A DNA stretch of 36,872 bases, from assembly GCA_029257695.1 (NCBI GenBank), contig JARIAU010000050.1:1-36872 (forward strand), read 5' to 3'. The position numbers and the translations under genes were made by a program. The notes under the pieces are model-generated. The model saw only the letters and a program-made list of their open reading frames with translations. It had not been told where the DNA came from and did not search any database. The stretch comes from Oscillospiraceae bacterium (GTDB taxonomy: Bacteria; Bacillota; Clostridia; Oscillospirales; Oscillospiraceae). This document shows positions 30,792 to 36,872 of this stretch, piece after piece (positions within the stretch are counted from its first letter, which is position 1; every line of letters begins with the position of its first letter).

Positions 30792-33026
30792 ATGGATCCA
30801 ATTTTGGAACAATATACCGCACTGGAGAAAAAAGTGGAGTCTTATTATCCGGCTCTGGACAAACAGCTCTTGTTTGATGCCTTTACTTTTGCCGACAAAG
30901 CCCACTCCAACCAGCTGCGCAAGGACGGAAGTCCCTATATCACACACCCGCTGGCAGTCGCCCAGCTGACCGCCGATCTGGAGCTGGATCAGGACAGCGT
31001 GATGGCTGCCCTGCTTCACGACACCATCGAAGATACCGGAGTCACCCACGAAGAGGTGGCCCATCGCTTTGGGGAAACCGTGGCCGATCTGGTGGAAGGG
31101 GTCACCAAACTGACCCGTGTGCATTACACCAGCCGAGAAGAAAAGCAGATGGAAAATCTGCGCAAAATGCTGCTGGCCATGTCCAAGGACATTCGTGTCG
31201 TTTTGGTCAAGATTTGCGACCGGATGCACAATATGCGGACCATGCAGTATCAGACCCCGAAAAAACAGCGGGAAAAAGCACTGGAAACCATGGAAATCTA
31301 CGCTCCGTTGGCTCATCGTCTCGGTATGCAGCGCATGAAGTGGGAGCTGGAGGACCTTTCTCTCAAATATCTGGACCCAGTGGGCTACAATGACATCAAA
31401 AATCAGTTGGATGCCCGCTTTGCTGTTCACCAGGAGTTTATGTCCTCCATTCAGTCCAAGCTGCAAAAGCGTCTGGATCAAGAGGGGATTCACTGCACCA
31501 TTTACGGACGCATCAAGCACATTTACTCCATCTATCGCAAGATGTACACCCAGCACAAAACACTCTATGAAATTTTCGACCTGTATGCCTTCCGTGTGAT
31601 CGTCGATGACATCGTGGACTGCTACAATGTACTGGGCCATGTGCACGATATGTTCAATCTGGTCCCCGACCGTTTCAAAGACTACATTTCCACCCCTAAG
31701 CCCAATATGTACCAATCCCTTCACACCACGCTGATCGGCAAAGAGGGCATTCCCTTTGAAGTGCAGATCCGAACCTGGGAAATGCATCAGGTGGCGGAGT
31801 ACGGTATCGCTGCGCACTGGAAATACAAATCCGGTATGGGCAACCAGAAAATCAACAGTGAAGCCACCTACGAATGGGTACGCAAGCTGTTGGAAAGCCA
31901 GCAGGATACGGACGCAGAGGAGTTTGTCAAATCGCTGAAGGTGGATCTGTTTGCCGACGAGGTCTTTGTGTTCACCCCTCAGGGCGATGTGGTCAACCTG
32001 CCCGCCGGAGCAACTCCCATCGACTTCGCCTACTCCATCCACTCTGCCATCGGCAACCGTATGGTGGGTGCCAAGGTGAACCACCGCATCGTCCCCTATG
32101 ACACCCATCTGCACAACGGCGACATCGTGGAGATCATCACATCCAACGCTTCGAAAGGCCCCAGCCGGGACTGGATCAACCTCTGTGCCAGCAACGAGGC
32201 TCGGAACAAGATCCGCCAGTGGTTCAAAAAGGAGCGTCGGGACGAAAACATCGCCACCGGCCGCGCTTCGTTTGAATCCGAAATGCGCCGGAACGGTCTG
32301 ACCGTTTCCCAAATTACGGAGCCGGATGTACTGCCCCAGATTCTGAAGAAGGTAAAGTTTGGCTCCTTGGATGACCTGTACGCTGCCATCGGCTACGGTG
32401 GAACCACCGCCGCCAAGGCCGTCATCCGCATCAAGGATGAGCTGGCCCGTCTGAGCCGGCACACCAAGGATCAAGCTGCACAGCTGGAGCTTTTGGCGCA
32501 GGGCGACCGGATGCATGTGCCTGCCGCCCCCGATGCGCCGCCGGCCAACCAGCCCAAGACGACCCAGACCAAAAACGGGATTATCGTGGAGGGTCTGGAT
32601 AACTTCCTGGTCAAGTTTGCCAAGTGCTGCTCTCCGGTCCCCGGCGATCCGATCGTGGGCTTTATCACCCGTGGTTACGGCATTTCCATCCACCGTCAAG
32701 ACTGCCCCAACGCCGCTATTGCTCGGCGCACGCCGGAAGAGGCCGGGCGTTGGATCAAGGTTTCCTGGGGTGATACCAGCTCGGAGTCCTACGAAACCAG
32801 CTTGGATGTCACCGCCAAAGACCGAGACAATCTGCTGTTGGATGTGGCTGCCGCCCTGTCCGGCGCACAGGTGCGTGTGGTCAATATGTCAGCCCGCAGC
32901 ACTCCCGACGGCTTTGCCGTCATCACCGCCGTCTTGCAGGTGCGGTCTCAGTCGGAAGTCAATGCAGTGATGCGCAAATTGAACGGCATCAGCGGCGTGA
33001 TGACCGTCGGCCGCTCCAGAGGTTGA
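30792..33026 (+). CDS. relA: Bifunctional (p)ppGpp synthetase/hydrolase RelA/SpoT
   Basis: This 744-residue Rel enzyme has an N-terminal HD hydrolase domain (HPLAVAQL, ALLHDTIEDT with the His-Asp pair), the synthetase domain (YGRIKHIYSIYRKM, then DLYAFRVIVDDIVDCY), a TGS domain (VFVFTPQGDVVNLPAGATPI), a zinc-finger-like CCSPVPGD stretch and a C-terminal ACT domain. It makes and degrades (p)ppGpp at the ribosome in amino-acid starvation. The HD motif is intact, so hydrolase activity is expected as well as synthesis. GGAG precedes the ATG. The order recJ-relA-dtd is common in Firmicutes. Confidence 0.95.
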   Translation: MDPILEQYTALEKKVESYYPALDKQLLFDAFTFADKAHSNQLRKDGSPYITHPLAVAQLTADLELDQDSVMAALLHDTIEDTGVTHEEVAHRFGETVADLVEGVTKLTRVHYTSREEKQMENLRKMLLAMSKDIRVVLVKICDRMHNMRTMQYQTPKKQREKALETMEIYAPLAHRLGMQRMKWELEDLSLKYLDPVGYNDIKNQLDARFAVHQEFMSSIQSKLQKRLDQEGIHCTIYGRIKHIYSIYRKMYTQHKTLYEIFDLYAFRVIVDDIVDCYNVLGHVHDMFNLVPDRFKDYISTPKPNMYQSLHTTLIGKEGIPFEVQIRTWEMHQVAEYGIAAHWKYKSGMGNQKINSEATYEWVRKLLESQQDTDAEEFVKSLKVDLFADEVFVFTPQGDVVNLPAGATPIDFAYSIHSAIGNRMVGAKVNHRIVPYDTHLHNGDIVEIITSNASKGPSRDWINLCASNEARNKIRQWFKKERRDENIATGRASFESEMRRNGLTVSQITEPDVLPQILKKVKFGSLDDLYAAIGYGGTTAAKAVIRIKDELARLSRHTKDQAAQLELLAQGDRMHVPAAPDAPPANQPKTTQTKNGIIVEGLDNFLVKFAKCCSPVPGDPIVGFITRGYGISIHRQDCPNAAIARRTPEEAGRWIKVSWGDTSSESYETSLDVTAKDRDNLLLDVAAALSGAQVRVVNMSARSTPDGFAVITAVLQVRSQSEVNAVMRKLNGISGVMTVGRSRG

Positions 33027-33029
33027 CCC

Positions 33030-33488
33030 ATGCGGGCGGTTGTAACCCGGGTGCGCCATGCCAGCGTTACCATTGACGGGCATCTGAACGGCAAAATCGG
33101 ACACGGATTTTTGATCCTTTTGGGCATCGCTCCGGAGGACACCGAGGCCGAGGCAATCAAACTGGCGGATAAAATCTGCGGCTGCCGTGTCTTTGACGAT
33201 GAGAACGGCAAAATGAACCGAAATCTTGCCACGGTTGGTGGGGAACTTTTGGTGGTCAGCCAGTTCACTCTGTTCGCAGATCTGCGTTCCCGCCGCCCCG
33301 GCTTTACCGGGGCAGCAAAGCCGGATCTCGCCATTCCGCTCTATGAGAAATTTATGGCAGAGTGTGAAAACCATGGGTTCCATGTGGAACACGGCGAATT
33401 CGGCGCTGATATGCAGGTGGAATCCTGCAATGACGGTCCTATCACGCTGCTGTTTGATACAGAGCAGCTGATGGGTAAGAAGAAATGA
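33030..33488 (+). CDS. dtd: D-aminoacyl-tRNA deacylase
   Basis: This 152-residue enzyme hydrolyses D-amino acids wrongly charged on tRNA. The MRAVVTRVRHASVTIDG start, the SQFTLFAD motif (about 77-84) and the NDGPIT gly-cis-pro motif near the C-terminus are all present, so it should be active. The ATG begins 3 nt after the relA stop, with the SD inside relA, indicating tight coupling. Confidence 0.95.
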   Translation: MRAVVTRVRHASVTIDGHLNGKIGHGFLILLGIAPEDTEAEAIKLADKICGCRVFDDENGKMNRNLATVGGELLVVSQFTLFADLRSRRPGFTGAAKPDLAIPLYEKFMAECENHGFHVEHGEFGADMQVESCNDGPITLLFDTEQLMGKKK

Positions 33489-33501
33489 TTGGAGGCCCAC
33501 T

Positions 33502-34125
33502 ATGAAGGTTGAATCCATGGCAGTCGGCATGCTTGGCACGAACTGTTATTTGCTGTGGGATGAAACGGCCGACGGTGCCGCCGCAATCATCGATCCCGGC
33601 GGCGATGCCTCACGCATCCAACAGCGCATCGAGGCACTTTCCCTTCATCCCCAGATGATTTTGCTCACCCACGGTCATTTCGACCATGTGCTGGGTGTTC
33701 CGGGTCTGCTGGCCCTGTATCCCGGCCTTCCGGTGTACATCACGGAGGTGGATTATCCACTGGCCGTGACCGGAGGACAGTTCCATTATCCCATGGGTGA
33801 AGTGGACTCTGTCCGCTTTTACGATGAGGGGGACACCTTGACTCTGGGGCATCTTTCCATTTCTGTACTGCGGACTCCCGGCCACACCCCCGGCGGTGTA
33901 GTACTTCAAGTGGGACACACGCTGTTCACCGGCGACACACTGTTTGCCGGTTCCTGTGGTCGCACCGACTTCGAAAACGGCAGCACCGTAGATATGCAGC
34001 ACTCTCTCAAACGGCTTGCCTCCCTGGAGGGCGACTACACTGTCTATCCCGGCCATATGGATGCAACCACTTTGTCACACGAGCGCATCAGCAACCCGTA
34101 TTTTCGTCACCTTTCCCAACTTTAA
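33502..34125 (+). CDS. MBL-fold metallohydrolase (glyoxalase II-like)
   Basis: This 207-residue protein has the metallo-beta-lactamase metal motif THGHFDH (56-62), then GHTPGGV and GDTLFAGSCGR, and a final GHMDATT. These residues bind two metals. Relatives include hydroxyacylglutathione hydrolase-like thioesterases; the natural substrate is unknown. It lies between dtd and hemZ as in many Clostridia. GGAGG is 8 nt before the ATG. Confidence 0.9.
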   Translation: MKVESMAVGMLGTNCYLLWDETADGAAAIIDPGGDASRIQQRIEALSLHPQMILLTHGHFDHVLGVPGLLALYPGLPVYITEVDYPLAVTGGQFHYPMGEVDSVRFYDEGDTLTLGHLSISVLRTPGHTPGGVVLQVGHTLFTGDTLFAGSCGRTDFENGSTVDMQHSLKRLASLEGDYTVYPGHMDATTLSHERISNPYFRHLSQL

Positions 34126-34149
34126 TCAAATCCCTTTCGGGAGGCAATC

Positions 34150-35646
34150 ATGTTTCTGAAACTTATCAACCATGAATATAAATATGCTGTGGAGCAGATG
34201 ATGATGGTGGTCTTTCCTGGCCAGCTCCCGGAATACACCGACGAAGGCCAGTCCCGTCGTGCCATCTCATCGCTTCGGGTAAGCAACACTTGGACCACGG
34301 CATACACCAAGGTCCTCTGGGACGGTCAGCAAGGCATCGGTATTTCTCGTGTCAAAACCGACACCTTTGTGGATGATCTGACCCGTGACCGCATGATCCA
34401 ACGCATTTTGAAGCAATCCTTCTACAAGGCAGCGGTGTCCTGCACCGGCGAAACGCTCCCATGGGGCGCACTCACCGGCATCCGCCCTGCAAAACTCGCC
34501 AGCAAAGCGATGAAGGACGGTGCCACCGAGCGAGAGACCATTCAGATGTTCCAGAAGGAGTTTTTTGTTTCTTCCGCCCGCACAGCCCTTGCCATGGATG
34601 CCGCAAAGGCAAGCCTGGCCGCCGAGCAAAAGCTGACGCAGGAGGACATCTCCCTTTATATCGGCATTCCCTTCTGCCCGACTCGCTGTGTCTATTGCAG
34701 CTTTGTATCCGCCGATGTCAAGCGCAGTCTGAAACTGGTGGACCCCTATCTGGATGCACTGGATCGAGAAATCGACGCAGTGGCCCAGCTGCTGCCTCGG
34801 GCCGGAGCCAAAGTGCGCACCATTTACATCGGCGGCGGAACGCCTACCACGCTGAATGCCCGACAGCTGGAGCATCTCATCTCCCACTTGCGCCGAAGTC
34901 TGGATTTGAGCCGTCTGGCGGAGTTCACGGTGGAGGCCGGTCGGCCGGACACCATCACCGCCGACAAAATGAAGGTGCTTCACGACTTGGGTGTGGATCG
35001 GGTCAGTGTCAATCCCCAGAGCATGCGGGACGATGTGCTACAGGCCATGGGCCGCAGCCATTCCGCCAATGATATTTTCACCGCCTATGAGATTGTGCGC
35101 AAGAGCGGTATCCCCGTGGTCAACATGGACTTGATCGCCGGTTTGCCGAAGGACACGGTGGAAGGCTTCCGCTACACACTGGACACCGTGCTTAGCCTGG
35201 ACCCCGAAAATGTCACTGTGCATACGCTGGCGCTCAAAAAGGGGGCCAAACTGATGATGGAGCGGCAGGGGCTGCCCAGCGGCGAAGAAACCGCCGCCAT
35301 GTTGGATTACGCATGGGACACCCTGCGCCGCAGCGGTCAGATCCCCTATTATCTCTATCGGCAAAAATATATGTCCGGAGCATTGGAAAACATCGGCTGG
35401 TGCAAGCCCGGTACGGAAGGACTGTATAACATCTGCATCATGGAGGAGCTGCACTCCATTCTGGCCTTAGGTGCCGGCGGTTCCACCAAGCTGACCGATC
35501 CAAACACCGGAAAGATCCTTCGCATTGCCAACCCCAAATATCCCCAGCAGTACATGGAGCGTATCGACGCTCTCTGCCAAGAGAAGGAGCAGCTGATCCC
35601 CTTCCAGCGCAGTCTGCTTGAAAGGAGCAATCACCATGGCTTATGA
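34150..35646 (+). CDS. hemZ: Coproporphyrinogen dehydrogenase HemZ (oxygen-independent, radical SAM)
   Basis: This 498-residue radical-SAM protein has an N-terminal ~165-residue region, then IGIPFCPTRCVYCSF with C176, C180 and C183 for the [4Fe-4S] cluster, IYIGGGTPTTL and the HemN-like PQSM and AGLPKDT blocks. It belongs to the HemZ branch of HemN-type enzymes, named for oxidative decarboxylation of coproporphyrinogen III without oxygen. No other haem genes are near, so another radical-SAM role cannot be excluded. CGGGAGG precedes the start; the next gene overlaps its end by 11 nt. Confidence 0.9.
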   Translation: MFLKLINHEYKYAVEQMMMVVFPGQLPEYTDEGQSRRAISSLRVSNTWTTAYTKVLWDGQQGIGISRVKTDTFVDDLTRDRMIQRILKQSFYKAAVSCTGETLPWGALTGIRPAKLASKAMKDGATERETIQMFQKEFFVSSARTALAMDAAKASLAAEQKLTQEDISLYIGIPFCPTRCVYCSFVSADVKRSLKLVDPYLDALDREIDAVAQLLPRAGAKVRTIYIGGGTPTTLNARQLEHLISHLRRSLDLSRLAEFTVEAGRPDTITADKMKVLHDLGVDRVSVNPQSMRDDVLQAMGRSHSANDIFTAYEIVRKSGIPVVNMDLIAGLPKDTVEGFRYTLDTVLSLDPENVTVHTLALKKGAKLMMERQGLPSGEETAAMLDYAWDTLRRSGQIPYYLYRQKYMSGALENIGWCKPGTEGLYNICIMEELHSILALGAGGSTKLTDPNTGKILRIANPKYPQQYMERIDALCQEKEQLIPFQRSLLERSNHHGL

Positions 35647-36571
35647 ACTCAAGCGAATCAATGATGCCATTCGTTCCGATCCCAAGGGGTTTCTGGAAGA
35701 ATGTGATGCCGAGTATCAGCGAAAAATTGACGCTGCGGCAGAGAAAATCATCGAAAATCTTCCTAACAGCCCTCTTGTGCTGCTAAGTGGTCCCTCCGGC
35801 AGCGGCAAGACCACCACAGCCATGAAGATCGATCAGGCTCTGGAGAAGCGAGGCATTATCACCCAGACCATCTCGATGGACAACTATTTCCACACGGTTT
35901 CTCCCGAGTATACCCCCCGCACGGCAGACGGCTCCTACGACTTCGAGTCCCCGCTGTGCATGGATATGGAACTGCTCAACGAGCATTTTACCGCACTGAC
36001 CCAGCACCGGGAGATCCGCATTCCTCACTATGATTTCTGCCGCCATATGCGGGATACCAGCCGCTGCACTCCGTTGCAGCTCAAGGAAAACGAAGTGGCC
36101 GTATTTGAGGGCATTCACGCCCTTAACGACGAGATTGCAGGGCAGCACCCCGACGCCTCCACCATTTACATTTCTGCCCGAAGCAACATCATGGACGCTT
36201 CGCAGCTGGTATTCAAAGGCACTTGGATGCGTCTGGTCCGTCGGGCGGTTCGGGACCTGAATTTCCGTGGCAGCGATGTACTTTACACCCTTGCCATGTG
36301 GAGCAATGTCCGTCGGGGTGAAAAACTGTACATATCCCCCTTCAAAAACAGAGCCAAGATCATTCTGGACTCCTCTCTTCCCTACGAGGTGTCCGTGATG
36401 AAGCAGTTCGCCAAGCCTCTCTTCGAGGCCGTTCCGCAGGAAAACCCCCGCCGACAGGAACTGTTGGAAATGATCCGTGCCTTTGACCGACTGGAGGATA
36501 TTGACTCCGCTCTGGTGCATCCCGACTCCCTGCTGCGGGAATTCATCGGCGGCGGAAGCTACTCATACTAA
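35636..36571 (+). CDS. Uridine-kinase-like nucleoside kinase
   Basis: This 311-residue P-loop kinase resembles uridine kinase/phosphoribulokinase proteins. Walker [10 protein letters not shown] is at 52-60, MDNYFHT follows at about 86-92 (the base/sugar-binding DDFY-type region), and FEGIHALND corresponds to the later acidic motif. A ~45-residue N-terminal helical extension and a C-terminal helical part make it longer than plain Udk. The substrate is inferred as a nucleoside. I start at the ATG at 35636, with AAAGGAG upstream inside hemZ. Confidence 0.85.
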   Translation: MAYELKRINDAIRSDPKGFLEECDAEYQRKIDAAAEKIIENLPNSPLVLLSGPSGSGKTTTAMKIDQALEKRGIITQTISMDNYFHTVSPEYTPRTADGSYDFESPLCMDMELLNEHFTALTQHREIRIPHYDFCRHMRDTSRCTPLQLKENEVAVFEGIHALNDEIAGQHPDASTIYISARSNIMDASQLVFKGTWMRLVRRAVRDLNFRGSDVLYTLAMWSNVRRGEKLYISPFKNRAKIILDSSLPYEVSVMKQFAKPLFEAVPQENPRRQELLEMIRAFDRLEDIDSALVHPDSLLREFIGGGSYSY

Positions 36572-36602
36572 TCACAAACCGATCATAAAGGAGAATACAA
36601 CT

Positions 36603-36872
36603 ATGAGCGAAGAATTGGAACATCAGGGCTGCTCCGGCTGCGAGGGCGAAGAGGGCTGCACCCACGACTGCTCCAGCTGCGGCCATAACTGCGGACAGCC
36701 GCAGGACCTGCACGCCCCCTGCAATCCCCATTCCGTAATTCACCATGTCATTGGCGTGGTCAGCGGCAAGGGTGGTGTCGGCAAGAGCATGGTCACCAGC
36801 CAGCTGGCCGTCACTCTGACCCGGATGGGCTATCGGGTGGGCATTATGGATGCCGACATCACCGGCCCCTCG
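36603..36872 (+). CDS. Mrp/NBP35-type P-loop ATPase for Fe-S cluster handling (5' part; runs off the window)
   Basis: Only the first 90 codons are in the window. The Walker A motif GKGGVGKS lies at 55-62 and MDADITGPS at 82-90, the standard Mrp/NBP35 sequence. The N-terminus has a Cys-rich extension: C10, C13, C19, C23, C26 and C30, plus C40. Similar Cys-rich N-termini occur on other clostridial Mrp proteins and resemble the eukaryotic NBP35 cluster site; the ligand here is inferred. It probably carries Fe-S clusters to apoproteins. AAAGGAG is upstream of the ATG. Confidence 0.9.
   Translation, partial: MSEELEHQGCSGCEGEEGCTHDCSSCGHNCGQPQDLHAPCNPHSVIHHVIGVVSGKGGVGKSMVTSQLAVTLTRMGYRVGIMDADITGPS

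Noticed and set aside
28631-32699. Long minus-strand frames (702 and 658 codons) opposite recJ and relA
   Set aside because: They mirror two well-defined genes, have His/Gln-rich low-information protein sequence and lack start signals.
1-36872. CRISPR arrays, insertion sequences, complete integrons or rRNA genes
   Set aside because: No regularly spaced repeats, transposase or integrase reading frames, or rRNA sequences were seen.

Overview
The window looks like a chromosomal segment of a GC-rich, anaerobic, endospore-forming Firmicute, most likely a clostridium of the Oscillospiraceae/Ruminococcaceae type. This is inferred from dipicolinate synthase genes (dpaA/dpaB), an electron-bifurcating NfnAB pair, the recJ-relA-dtd-hemZ gene order, good SD sequences, TTGACA/TATAAT promoters and clostridial-style leader elements. 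Almost everything is housekeeping DNA. The exception is the first ~1 kb, which is AT-rich and carries the decayed remnant of a phage minor head protein beside a tRNA-Ser gene.

Layout. 1-1.0 kb: phage remnant, a small Cys-rich ORF and a strong terminator. 1.17-1.26 kb: tRNA-Ser(GGA). 1.4-3.7 kb (minus): nfnB and nfnA. 4.0-9.1 kb (minus): MATE exporter, an MtnA-like isomerase with a class II aldolase (probable thiomethylpentose/5-deoxypentose salvage, the DHAP shunt), a FeoA-domain gene broken by one stop codon, and dpaB-dpaA. 9.2-10.8 kb (minus): a SLOG-family gene followed by an unknown four-helix membrane protein with a Cys/His cluster. 10.9-11.7 kb (plus): FMN riboswitch and the riboflavin transporter ribU. 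11.8-14.4 kb (plus): zinc-type ABC importer (lipoprotein, ATPase, permease). 14.4-14.9 kb (minus): a GNAT acetyltransferase behind a possible translational attenuator. 15.0-19.4 kb (minus): operon of a PDZ/radical-SAM DUF512 protein, der, plsY and gpsA. 19.5-20.4 kb (minus): yceD and rpmF, separated by a highly structured spacer. 20.6-21.6 kb (plus): RluA-family synthase. 21.6-25.4 kb (minus): ABC-F ATPase, then a chain of Nudix (broken by one stop), RluD-like synthase, GIY-YIG protein and a previously uncalled 29-residue membrane peptide. 25.5-26.0 kb (plus): greA. 26.1-28.2 kb (minus): tex, with a long structured leader. 28.7-36.9 kb (plus): recJ, relA, dtd, MBL hydrolase, hemZ, nucleoside kinase and the start of an Mrp/NBP35 ATPase.

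How the genes work together. NfnAB balances NADH, NADPH and ferredoxin. The isomerase and aldolase can recycle S-adenosylmethionine by-products to DHAP. RibU brings in riboflavin under FMN control, and the ABC importer brings in zinc or a similar metal. PlsY and GpsA make the first phospholipid intermediates, and Der, L32, YceD and two pseudouridine synthases serve the ribosome. RecJ, RelA, Dtd, Tex and GreA serve repair, the stringent response, tRNA proofreading and transcription.

The points most worth a second look are: the tRNA-adjacent phage head/toxin-like remnant with its possible immunity partner; two otherwise intact genes (FeoA and Nudix) each cut by one in-frame stop; the GNAT leader; the 29-residue coupled peptide; the SLOG plus membrane protein pair; and two structured non-coding spacers. 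No CRISPR array, insertion sequence or complete mobile element is visible.
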